NCBI GenBank assembly: GCA_020086605.1
Contig: JACBWW010000002.1
Span: 22,743,405 to 22,807,404 of the forward strand
DNA: 64,000 nt
Reading direction: 5' to 3'
Source of the DNA: Lanius collurio
Lineage: Eukaryota > Chordata > Aves > Passeriformes > Laniidae
Shown in pieces: positions 14,811 to 25,543 of the stretch; position 1 is the first letter of the stretch, and the number at the start of each line of letters is the position of its first letter. The position numbers and the translations under genes were made by a program. The notes under the pieces are model-generated. The model did no database searches. It was not told where the DNA came from and saw only the letters and a list, made by a program, of their open reading frames with translations.

Positions 14811-14820
14811 AAGATCTTAC
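14811..14820 (-). promoter_or_regulatory. QKI: 5' splice site (donor) after the KH exon
   Basis: On the minus strand the exon ends AAGAAG and the intron opens GTAAGATCTT. Positions +1 to +5 (GTAAG) match the U1 consensus. The site fixes the exon edge because the codon series ends exactly at Lys134. Confidence 0.95.
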
Positions 14821-14937
14821 CTTCTTTTTGTCCCTCATTGAGCCCTTCCCTCGGACCATTATCTTGCATCCTGTTTCTGCCTCAAGCTGTTTAGCTGTTA
14901 GTCCTCTGGGCCCAAGGATTCTTCCAACAAAGTTAAA
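14821..14937 (-). CDS. QKI: QKI coding exon 3: first part of the KH RNA-binding domain
   Basis: Internal coding exon of exactly 117 bp (39 codons), phase 0 at both ends. The translation begins [20 protein letters not shown] and ends with [10 protein letters not shown], corresponding to about residues 96-134 of QKI. It carries the KH hallmark: the VGRILGPRG segment containing the GPRG loop (the GxxG motif that contacts RNA backbone), the following helix [11 protein letters not shown], and the strand [10 protein letters not shown]. In the known STAR-domain structure this region recognises the UAAY part of the ACUAAY element. The acceptor reads TTGTTTTCTTTCAG and the donor reads AAGAAG followed by GTAAGATC. 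The next exon, expected to begin Glu-Glu-Gln-Asn, was not found to the left and must lie beyond base 1. Within this exon the QKI recognition core ACUAAC occurs at 14897-14902 (see findings). Confidence 0.98.
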
Positions 14938-14990
14938 CTGAAAGAAAACAATAAATAATTTCTATAAAATCAAGCAAAGAAAATTAATTA
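14938..14990 (-). promoter_or_regulatory. QKI: 3' splice site with pyrimidine tract before the KH exon
   Basis: On the minus strand the intron closes TTATTGTTTTCTTTCAG directly before TTTAACTTT (Phe-Asn-Phe). The pyrimidine tract is U-rich and short. Further upstream the AATTAATTTTC and TTGAT segments are possible branch-point regions; which one is used cannot be read from the sequence. Confidence 0.9.
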
Positions 14991-15249
14991 AAAATGTAAA
15001 AAGATATATTTCTGAGTCTGAAATATATAATCAAGGGTTTAATGGTTTAGGACACCACACTAAACACCTCAGGATGAAAAATGAGTTAAGTACTGTTTTT
15101 CTACAGTAAGTACCCATGTGACACCAACTTTGGGGATACAAGTTTCAGGTGGAAACTTGAACAGTAGTCTTTTAGATGTAACATCAGGCAGTCTACAGAA
15201 GCAACAGTCCTAATTTCCTCCTCATTAAGTTATATAAGCTCTTACAGAA

Positions 15250-15590
15250 AGTCCAGGCCACTCTCCCTCACCCCTAACATGTCCAGCCATTGCTCATCCG
15301 TAGGCCAGCGAGGGGCATCACGGAAACACACGCAGGGGCTGGGTGCTCAACCAGACATGCACACAAATTCCACGTGGTGGGAACGCTCGGGTGCTGGGGA
15401 GCTGCAGTCCCACAGTGGCACAGGACGTTTGGGAAAGGCCCCTGCTCTCACTGTCTAGTTCTCCCTGCTCACAGCTAAGGGACCTGCAGACAGCACTCTC
15501 CTTCCCCATTCCATGTGGTTCTGCTGGGCTCCATCTGGGAAGGACATCTAGAGTAACTCTTCTTTCTCTACCCATGCCATGGCATTTCCT
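15250..15590. other. GC/CpG-richer block in AT-rich intron
   Basis: About 340 bp with clearly higher G+C and roughly ten CpG dinucleotides, for example near 15298, 15308, 15319, 15329, 15373, 15384 and 15425, in surroundings almost free of CpG. It contains an E-box CACGTG at 15371-15376 and starts about 310 bp upstream of the KH exon in the direction of transcription. Origin is unrecognised: an old transposable element fragment or a constrained element are both possible. Confidence 0.7.
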
Positions 15591-15668
15591 TCAGAAAAAA
15601 TAATTAGGTCTCTTACATGTCTATTTTATGTTTCATGGGCAACATTTCTTAAAAACATGGTTTTGTCA

Positions 15669-15720
15669 TACACACACACATATATAAAATATTTATATAT
15701 GTAAAATTTTATGTGTATAT
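15669..15720. repeat. CA/TA dinucleotide microsatellite, interrupted
   Basis: ATACACACACACATATATAA, then AT-rich sequence with ATATATG and ATGTGTATAT. The complementary CA and TG arms could pair with each other. Confidence 0.85.
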
Positions 15721-17820
15721 ACAGACACAACAAAAGCACATCACTTTTCGTAAGCTGTATCATTTATTCAGTTGAACATACAAATAAAAAAAGCGCAAGC
15801 ATTTCATGTTTAATTGGTAGACTTCAGCAGACAGCCTCCCACCTACACTCAACACAGTAATACTACTATTTAGCCATACATAACATTATTTCCTAGTTGT
15901 CTTCAAGAGCTTTTTCCCTTTCATTATTTTTAACCACACATTATGAAAATGACATAAATAAAAAAGGTAGTAAGTGATGGCAGCATTGAGAACACAGAGC
16001 AGTACTCTGTGACAACTGCAGTGCAAAGATGAAACACCAGCTCAAAGGATAGATAAACAACAAAATTTCCATGTGAACATTAAATTCCAAGAAGAAATTA
16101 AGAGAACAGAAACTCTGCTGTAAGGACATAAGTCTGGATATTTTAGATCCCAGTAAACAAAGTTATTCAATGGAATTGTGAAGAAGTTGTTGGCTTTCAT
16201 TTCCTCAGCTAATTAAAACTGGGCTTTAGTACTAAAACTCAACATATTTGAAATCCTTATGAAACTGCAGAGACCAGAAGTGATTTAAGAGTGAGCAGAA
16301 ATAATGAACACAAGCAAATTAAAGCTCTTTAACAAAATCAACAGTGTTTCACAGCAGCTAAACTATTCATAGAGAATATATGCTCCCAAAGTTATTTAGT
16401 ATTGCAAGCTCAGAAAACAAAGACATATTATGAAGTCTGAATCAACTATTGGGAGGTGAGGGGGTGTGGAGTAAAGACTAATGGAACTTGTGAACACACA
16501 CAAACTGTGACTCATAAGAAATTAAGGAACATTCACTAAGCCTTGATAAAGCAATGAACTAGCTACAAGAAATAAAGTTCAGGTATGAAAAATTATTAAA
16601 ATATTACATGTCTCACATTTCATGTTTAATACCAAAATTTAACCATTGTATCACATGAACAGCATCTTACTTGCCTTTCTTCCCAACCACACTGCTACAC
16701 ACTAAAACTTTAGATATCTACGCCATTCCACCGATAACGCTAAAATAGTACTGCAAAGCTGACTTCAAATCAATATTTTAACCAACACACAAGCTGACTA
16801 TTGTTATATTCTCAATCTCCCAAGAAAAACAGCAGTCTCTAATGTTTCATTAATTTGGCTCATGACTAAAAGAATAATCAAATAATAACATACTTCAGAT
16901 AAAAAAGAACAATATAGGATACTAAGAAAAAAAAAAGGGAGGAATCTGCATTAGTCTCAAGTTTGCAACTTTATTCATGTTTTCTGAACACTACTTAGAA
17001 TTTCTGCTTGAGAAATCACAGAATTAAAACTGCAACACATTCTGTTAAATGTTAAGCCAGTTCCTCTACTAGTTATTCCCAGGGTATTCTCCTTATAAAG
17101 AGCCTTCAGGAATTGTTCCAAGGCAGCTCAACCCTGCCTTTTCTCTCCAAACGGTATAAATTAACCTTTCTGGATAGCTATCTCTCCCAAACCCCAGGCC
17201 TGTTCTCATTGCCTCTCTTGGGCCCTACAATTTGATGATTTCTAAAAGCAGGATGCCTAGACAAGGCAATACTTCTACTGAGACCTCAACTACATTAAGT
17301 TACTCAGAACAATTACATCTTACAAACCACATTCTTATTAACACATCCCAGGTTGGTTCTTTCCCTCCCTCAAAAATTCCATTTTTATGTTTAACATTCA
17401 CTGTCCCTAAATACTCTTCTCCATTACCTCAGCTTTGATCCTTTCCCCTAGTTTTATATTTATATGAAGTTTTATGCCCTCCTACAACAGCATATTGCTC
17501 TACATTTGTGTAACAAATTCCACATTGTTGACTTCAGGCACAGTAATTTCAAGACAAAAGTAAAATTCAAAACAATCTTCAGAAGCATTTGGTAATGGCT
17601 CAGTTTTTTTCTAAGCATACATTCTCTCCTACCAACCAATTCTTCAATGTGTTAGAGATGCAAGATAAAGAAGAACTCTGCAGGACCTCCCCACCTGAGG
17701 TGCAGTCTTAATTGACTCATCAGTAATCAATTACCATAGATTAAACCAATTATCGCTTTAACAAATGATCCCCTACTTTTTGTAGCAATCTATCACTGTC
17801 AGTATTCAGCTCCTCAGACA

Positions 17821-17855
17821 ACCATCTTAAAAGTCCTTCTGACCATCTTAAAGTC
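17821..17855. repeat. Short direct repeat of ACCATCTTAAA(A)GTC
   Basis: ACCATCTTAAAAGTC at 17821-17835 recurs as ACCATCTTAAAGTC at 17842-17855, one A shorter. Confidence 0.85.
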
Positions 17856-18457
17856 AGAAGTCATACAAAAACATAATTCAGACTCTCTTGATGGAGACAG
17901 AGCAGCGACCAACAAGACCACAACTAAGGAACACAGAGTAAGTCTTCAAGTCATAAAGTTTTTTCAGAATCCAGTTGTATCTGAAGCTACTGCTTCTCTT
18001 ACCTGTGAGGCCAGCTAGACTATCAAACAGAATTACCAGAATGAGACATCTGACAAATTCAGAAGAAGACCATCCTTAACATCTAACTCAGTATTTCTTG
18101 TGCTCTTTGTCTCATACTGTCACCTAATCACACTCTTCATAGCCTTGTGTTTCTCTACAAATAACACACCTGTGTTCAGGAACACTGTTTATTCTAACAT
18201 TTGTACAGGGACAAAACTAAGAATATTTCCCTTTAATTTCTGATAGTGTTTCTCACTTTGCATTTGTCTAGTACTGTAGGATTCACCTTACCCCCAGAGA
18301 ACTGCTAGTATAGAAACAGCAGCAGTTCAGAAATCAATTTAAGGCTGCACTACTTTAAATGTATGTAACCTCGCACATGCTGAAAAGTGAGATTATGTTA
18401 AAAATTAAGAAGTCGCCCATACTAAGATTAACTGCTTCTACATAAACAACACAGAAA

Positions 18458-18482
18458 AAGCAATCAAATGAAGCAATCAAAT
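18458..18482. repeat. Tandem duplication of a 13-mer
   Basis: AAGCAATCAAATG is followed immediately by AAGCAATCAAAT, a perfect two-copy tandem repeat. Confidence 0.92.
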
Positions 18483-21400
18483 CAGTCCCTCCTTCTGCAA
18501 CAACTTATATCTCTCTACACTCAATATACTTTAATATGTAAAAATTTCACTAGTGGTATTTCACAATTGTTTTCCTGAGTTTTATTTTCATGTGCTCAAA
18601 TCTTCCTCAACTCAAAATCAGAACTAGAGAAACAACCTCCAGAAGAAGGTGACACACAAACACAAGAGCATCCTAAAAGCCAAGAATTAAAAGTGTTTGG
18701 CAGAGCTCAGGTGCTGAAGTTCCAACCAGTTACAGCCTTGCTGCTCTCCCTCTCTGCATCATCACTCACATTCCCTCAGTTTGCTAACCTTTCATGTTTC
18801 AAGTTTTCAGCATGTATAAAACACCACTGGAACTTGCCAGTGTGTAAGACAGTTGCTACCTTTCTCTGAGAAGATATCCAAAACACACACCCTTAAAGAA
18901 AAGTGACAGCATATGTTGGGACACTGAACATGAGGATCTTTGTTACTCAAAGACTTTAAGCAGTAAAAAATGTATTAGGAAAAAAAGCTGCTCCAAATCC
19001 TAATGTTTGCACCTACTCTGGGATATTACTGATTACTCTGCAGCAACTGATGTTCCCAAGAGTCAACAAAATTTCCTACCTAACAAGTCCACTGCATGAG
19101 AAATTCCCTGATAAAAACATCTTGTATTCCCTATGCATAGAACAACTAATTCCTAAGCAGACCAGCTTACCAGTCCCCACACCCAGAACAAATGCAGTAA
19201 AGAAAAATAAGAATGAACCATGCCAAACACTCAGACCTGCTGCAAAGAAGTGTGTCTGGTATCTACAGTGTGGGAAATGCAGTGTTTAAGGAACTTTCCA
19301 TGCAAGTTAAAATCTGAGGAATTTCACGTAGACCAGTAATACTGAATTGCATACTACTATTGCGACTTTTGTATTTCGCGTTTTCCTTTGAAATATGAAA
19401 ATAAGATGTGGCAAGATCTAATTTACGTTATGAAAAAAATTTCTTTACTTCATTATTGGAAATTAATTTCAAAAAATCCAATTTGATTGAAATTTCCAAA
19501 TCTAGCAAGAAAGAACACAAACATATGCATTTGATTGAACAATTATTTAACTCAATTAAAAACTCATTTATTCCACCACCTTATTAGCAAATGTTCCAGT
19601 GACTTACTAAACATTGATTTTGCAGAGTCAGTTACTTATCACTGGAAAAAAGCCAAAACAAGCTATTCTTCAAGTCTATTTCAACTTAAGGAAATCAAAA
19701 AAATCTTAGAAAGCTTTTATGTTCCTTAGGTACAATGCATATTTGAGTACTTTTCACACACAGCCTAAATTTAATTTTAAGGAAAGTCTCAAGAAAAGCT
19801 CAGTAGTTCCTCATTATACCAAAACCAAAAGATGTTCTAGACCTCATGCTGACTTTAAGCATACTTTAAGATGTAACAAGCAGCTAAGTTCAGAAAAAAA
19901 ATTGTAAACACACACAAAAAAAGCCCTTTCTTTAGTAATGATTTATAACAAATGCTTTGCAATGTATCTATGTTTCTATTAATCTAGCATTGGTTTCACT
20001 TTCTGACCCCCAGCTTAGAAAAATCACATAAATTCCATAATGTCCTTAAACACCCCCTGTAATTACCACAACTGAGTACTTGTAACCATAAATGTCCACT
20101 CTTGATGATGTTATTTAATTCTTATCCTCCTGTAGAAAGCAGCTTCAGTACAGCCATGCCATCCATACATGAAAACAAGTTCTTCATTTTGAGACTACCT
20201 TTACATATCATTTCCCTTTTTTTTTCAAATCATAACAGGACAAAAATTTCCAACTTCTCAATCAGTTAGCTTACAGCCTCGCCTTCTCTTATCCGTATTT
20301 TTTCCCAATCTTGCTTTACAGCCGAGTTATATGCTAGACAACCACCAGCTGGAAGTGGATTTTCATCAAGACAGAAAACTATATCTTGGCCTTCAGATTG
20401 CATACTGATACATTAAACAAACTAAAGCATCTCAAAAATGTGATTTAAAATGCCCTGGTGGTTAGTTTGCTTTTTTTTTGAAGACATGGAGAGCAGCATT
20501 TCTTGCTCATTTCATTTTCATATGATTTTCCACACCAAATAAAAAGCATCTGAAGACCAGGACTCTGCATGGCTCAGTGGTTAAAATATGTCATGGTTAA
20601 GAAGCAACTGAAAACTGGATGCTATAATGGAGAACATCTGGTAATTTTATCTTAGGCAGCAATGCTGGCAGTCAGTTTAGCCATTTCAGAGGAAACCTTG
20701 TATGTCTTCAGATTGCAATAGTCATATTCCAAGACCATTCAGGAGGTAACTTAACCTGAGAGAGTCACAGGCTAAAATGCCAACCATGGAAATGGAGTAA
20801 TGAAGAGACACAAAGGAACTGCAAGACAATGAAGGGACTCAAAGCGTGATGAATGTGTATGACACTCACAATGGTGTTTGTTTAATGTCAATACTCCCTG
20901 TAAGATTAACATTACTCCAAGGATTAATAAATTCCTTAAAGATACAATTAAGGTTAAGTATGTATTTTCATGCATGTTTTTTATTAAAAAATCAGCTAGT
21001 GCATTTAATTGAAACATTCATATGCAAACAACGTGGAAATACTAAGGAAGAAGATAAACCCACTACGTTAACAAAACGAATATAAGAATGGACTCTGAAT
21101 CCAATAAAAGCTTTCAGTGACCCACCAAAATTAGGAAATTCAGGTTTGATTTTTTTCATTGTTTTCTTTTTAAATGATTATTGGTTTATGATACTGGTAA
21201 TACAGTTCGCTTTTCATAAAATATTTCTGCATTTCTCAGAAATCCTGCATTGTTCTCAGCTGAGTTTAGATAATCATTAAAAAAAAAAAATTAGATATGT
21301 ATGGCTGATTTGATTTTTTGAAAGTCTCTAACCTGAAACAAGTATAAAACCACTTGAGGTATTAGAAAACAAAATACAGCATATTAAACCTTAAGATATT

Positions 21401-21644
21401 TTCAGTTACGTAGTCCAGTGTTTGATAAACAAAACTCATAGCATAAAATTACAGCTAGGTACCTTTGAGGCTGAATTTCTGAGAAAGTCATCTGAAACAT
21501 TTTATAGGAAAAAAGAAATGACAAACAGGCAAATTACTCACATTGCATATGCTTTCTAGCAATAACATTTTCCAATATTTACTCTATTAGTATACCATGC
21601 CCACAAAACCATTTTCACAATGACAACTTAGTAAAAAAATCGGC

Positions 21645-21720
21645 TTTTGGTTGCTGCTTTGGGGTTTTTGGTTGTTTTTTTGGGAGGAAGAGGGGATGTT
21701 TGGTTAGTTGGGCTTTTTTT
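21645..21720 (+). repeat. (T/G)n low-complexity tract
   Basis: T and G dominate, with TTTGGGGTTTTTGGTTG, TTTTTTTGGGAGG and TTGGTTAGTTGGGC. Resembles the tracts at 5661, 23306, 34129 and 41605. Confidence 0.85.
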
Positions 21721-22807
21721 ACAAGCACAGCTGTAGTGATGTTCATTTATGCACATGTATATATAGAAAAACAATGTTAAGAAAACCAGAATTTACACCT
21801 GTAAACATGTAATTTGCCAGTAAGATAGCAGGGATGGATTAAATACATAAGCTTTCAGTTAACATTGACAGACCCCACCCTCTTCTTTCAGTCAAAATAT
21901 TTTCTTCAGATACTTGAAACTGTTGCCACTATCTCATCCTATACAGAAGATGATACCACTACATTTTTTGGTAGGTTGAGATTAACAGAATAGAAAGTTT
22001 CCTTTTCCATGAAGAGAAAACGCAAATATATTTCATGCCTTAAGTATTTTCAGTGATTCAACATCACATCACAACAAAATACATCTACACAGCTTTTGTT
22101 GAAGCAGTAAGAACTATTATCAAATAAAAACAAGTGCATTCCATACACAACTTACTCAGTGACCACATCATAGATGAACTAAAAACAAAGAAGGCCAAGT
22201 TTACATAGACAGCCACTTGTGTATATTTCAGAAATCAAGAGGGGAAAGGACAATGTTTCAAGAATAATGCTGAAATTGTGGTACCTTTTATTAACTGCAT
22301 TAGCTTGTATTCTGAGGATTAAATGTGCTCCAGTGGAATTTGTCAAGTTTGTAACATAGTTAAGAAAAACAGATTATCTGATGAGATTTTAAAGGGAGAA
22401 GAGGCTGACAAAGCAAATGGCATTATCACTGTCAATACAGTGAACACAGACAATAGTAACACATTTAGAAGGTAATTTTGACATACAAACTAACTTTAGG
22501 TAGTAGTTAAGACTGCTAGTGACAACATGTGAAGTTGTTTCCCCAAGTCTCTACCAAACCCACCTACTACTGGTCATAGAAGAGATTCTGCAGGCAACAG
22601 TGCATGAGAAACATTCTCTCCATCCCTAAATATGGCAAGTTTTCTAAGCAAAATAACGAAGTAAAAGCCAAAGTACACATATAGTAAATATCAGCATGAC
22701 ACACATAATCTGCTTATGTCAAATATATCAACTTACATTTGCTGTGGGTATCAGATACACACCATTCTAATACTATAATCAAAAGTAAATGAGAACTATG
22801 GAAGCAT

Positions 22808-22900
22808 TTAAGTGATGAAGTTAAGTAGTAAATTAGAAATGCTGTGCTGTAAGCAATTTATGCATGCAAATTACCATTAAATAATCTCTTCATCACTTAA
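22808..22900. repeat. 13-bp inverted repeat with 67-bp spacer and an octamer motif
   Basis: TTAAGTGATGAAG (22808-22820) and its exact reverse complement CTTCATCACTTAA (22888-22900) flank an AT-rich spacer. The spacer contains ATGCAAAT (22864-22871), the POU-factor octamer. Inward of the arms pairing is poor, so this is not a clear microRNA precursor. Confidence 0.9.
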
Positions 22901-23305
22901 ACACAAAAATAAAGCCATTAAGGTACTGGAGAATAAAATATGGAATATCAACTGTTAGAAAATTAGGATCTATCATATTTTCAATTAGGCATTTTTGTGC
23001 CAGACGAACAAATTCAAAACTTCTAACAGATCTGTTGAAACACCTCTGAGATTACTTCAAGTGTGAGCAATTCAATCCCCAACATTTAATAAAAGGGTCA
23101 CTACAGCTAAAATATTTAGAGTAGTTCCAATTTTCTAAAATTTGAGTTGACACAAAGAGGAGAACAACATCTTAGAAAGGAAATAATGAAAAGATTTTTT
23201 TCTTAGTGTCTTAAATGCATAAGAATCATCTTCAATACATATGTAATGCACTAAGACTGGTTCCATCTTTATTTAGTACACTGCATAGATTTTTAGCAAA
23301 GATTT

Positions 23306-23346
23306 TAGGGTTGGGGCGTTTTTGGTTTTTGTTTTTTTTTTTTTTA
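23306..23346 (+). repeat. (T/G)n tract ending in poly(T)
   Basis: TTAGGGTTGGGGCGTTTTTG, then GTTTTTG and a T14 run. Confidence 0.88.
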
Positions 23347-23818
23347 ATTCTAGTTCAGTTACCATAATCACTTTTCAACATCAAAGCCAGATAATAACTT
23401 GTCTTGTTATGGGAAATAACTGATAATTATTGTGGGAGTAAGACCAGCTTGGTCTAGTTCAAAAACATCTGTAAAATGCAAAAACAAAGGATATGAACAC
23501 AATTGTAATATATTACTAAAATATAGTATTTGTGCAAGAGGAGAACAAAGTTAACATTCAGTGTTTTGAAGTCTGATGTACTATAGAAAAAAAAATCAGC
23601 ATCTGGAGGAAAATGAACACATTAGTGCAAAGGTTTTGACGATTGCACAGTGCAGACGTTCCAAAGAAAAATTCAGCCAGTAACAGAGTAAACGAGTTCT
23701 CTCAATACAAATAACTTTATTACTCTTTCCCAAAACTACATTTAACTTAAGTGTTACATAATGCACTTAGTGTAGGAGTAATTTTGGTAACATGTTAAAT
23801 TCCTCTAAATTACATTAT

Positions 23819-23850
23819 ATTTTATTGTTTTTGTTTTTTTTTTTCTTAAG
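23819..23850 (+). repeat. T-rich low-complexity run
   Basis: TTTTATTGTTTTTG followed by a long T run. Confidence 0.85.
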
Positions 23851-24936
23851 TCAATTATAACAGTACAGATTCTATGGGATGTCCAGAAAGATCTCCAGAA
23901 ACTTTATCAAACTTATTAGTAAGCACTACGTGGAGCAGGGGAGAACAGCTTAAAACCCTGCTCCAAGTACTGGGGTATTTATGTTTCATGCCAAGCATGA
24001 GCCAGTCCTCTTCAATGCTGTTTAACCTCTAACTTACCTCATCTAGAAACCTGGTGCCATCAGCACAATTCAGACACTGAATTGTTCACATTATGCTCAG
24101 AACCAAATAAAATCTCTTGAATGAACACACACATGCTGCAAGTAAGCTGGCCCACAAAAACTTGAGCACAGTATTTAGCACTCATTGGACAAGTTAGTAA
24201 ACAGGCCTTGCCTACACAGACTCTGCACATGATCTTTAATATTAAAGAAATGCTGATACAAACTTATCTGTACTTTCCAGTAAAACTTAAAATAAGTACA
24301 CAGTAAACTATCAGTGATGAACAGTAGTACCTTGTTCTTGCTATAGGATTAGGAATTGCTGCCTTCCCTTCTTGGACACCAGCAATACGTGTTTAATAGT
24401 TTAAAAGATGGATTACCATTACAAACAGTTTGGTCTACCTTAAAAATTGTTCATCTATTACTATTTCTTACTGGTGATGCTCTCTAAGTAACAGTAAAAC
24501 AGGTGGTACAATAAATAAGAACTTTCAGGATATTTTAATATTGCAAATTAGAATTTGTTTCAATTTAAGATTTTGCCATTTAAAGTAGTTCTATTTTTAA
24601 CTAGAATCACAAATACTAAATTTTCAAAGGGTAACCCTTAGGCCTGTTCAACTATTAAACTCTCTTCGCTAGTACCTGTATTCTGGGACTGTAACATTAT
24701 TTAACAAATTGAATACTACTTCCAGTTATGTTCCGGAACGTGCCAAAATAAACAGCACCCCATGTAATGTCAGATAGAAAATTGAGGTGATTTTAACTGG
24801 GTGATAAATTTTAATAGATACATTGCTTGCTACAATAAAAAACTAAATTCTTTTTATGAAGCACCACCATACAACTAAAGCCCCAACACCACAGCAACAT
24901 AATAATCTTAAAGTAAAAATACCAACTTACTGCATT

Positions 24937-25254
24937 TCATAAAGTCACAGAACAGTTAGGGCTGGAAGGGAACTTGAAAATCATCGAATTCCAAACCCCC
25001 AGCCATGGGCAGGGAGACCTTCCATCAGATCAGGTTGCTCAAAGCCTCATCCAATCTAGCTTTGAACACTTCCAGGGATGGGGCACCCACAGTTTCTCTG
25101 GGCAGCCCGTTCCACTGTCTCACCATCCTCATAGTGAAGAATTTCTTCCTATCATCTAATTTAAATCTACCCTCTTTCAGTCTAAATCTATTCCCACTTG
25201 ACCTATCCTAAAAGACCCTCTCCAGCTCTCTTGTAGGCTCCCTTCAGGTCCTGC
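24937..25254 (-). mobile_element. CR1 LINE fragment, 3' end, same orientation as QKI
   Basis: Read on the plus strand it opens CACAGAACAGTTAGGGCTGG, then AGGGAACTTGAAAATCATCG, which is the reverse complement of the CR1 tail. It continues through GGGATGGGGCACCCACAG, GGGCAGCCCGTTCCACTGTC and AAGAATTTCTTCCTA, all classic CR1 3' landmarks. About 318 bp remain. The terminal octamers are eroded (CATAAAGTCACAG), so the insertion is old. Confidence 0.96.
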
Positions 25255-25505
25255 AAGGGTGCCACAATTTACATACCATAATTCTGCAATCTTAGCTTTG
25301 TTGCTGGAGTTGACTTGCCCGTTAGAGATTATTTGCATTTGTTCCTGACTGAGCTGGGTATCAGCCACTGATACAGTGATCATTCAAAAGGCTCAGCTGC
25401 TGATCACTGCAGCTGTAAGCTAGACAAACCAGATTATCCATGTGATGTCAATAAAATATCATTTTCACCCAGCAGACCACATCATAATGCTTAAAATGCT
25501 CCTCC

Positions 25506-25543
25506 AAAAAAAAAAAAAAAAAGAAAGAAAAAAAAGAAAAAAA
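25506..25543 (+). repeat. Poly(A)/GAAA low-complexity run
   Basis: A17 followed by GAAAGAAAAAAAAGAAAAAA. It lies 250 bp from the CR1 copy and is not its tail. Confidence 0.92.

Larger units (their letters stand above)
1..14820 (-). other. QKI: QKI intron downstream of the KH exon (3' part lies outside the window)
   Basis: AT-rich intronic sequence in which I find no coding exon, RNA gene or intact mobile element. Recognisable contents are a G18 run with a (T/G)n tail at 5643, a small hairpin at 5242, a polypurine block at 7978-8210 followed by a CR1 3' end at 8211-8375, and a more decayed CR1-like segment at 13660-13840. The remaining stretches (1-5240, 5700-7975, 8380-13655, 13845-14810) show only unique AT-rich sequence and short homopolymers. 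The expected next QKI exon is not seen here. Confidence 0.85.

Noticed and set aside
1..14820. Search for the next QKI exon (starting Glu-Glu-Gln-Asn-Arg)
   Set aside because: I found no plus-strand reverse complement of the expected sequence, so the exon is taken to lie before base 1.
15290..15603. Three overlapping frames (62-86 codons, both strands)
   Set aside because: They are a by-product of the GC-richer block. No start context, domain or splice structure supports a gene.
22808..22900. MicroRNA precursor
   Set aside because: Outer arms pair perfectly for 13 bp but the inner 67 bp does not form a continuous 22-nt duplex.
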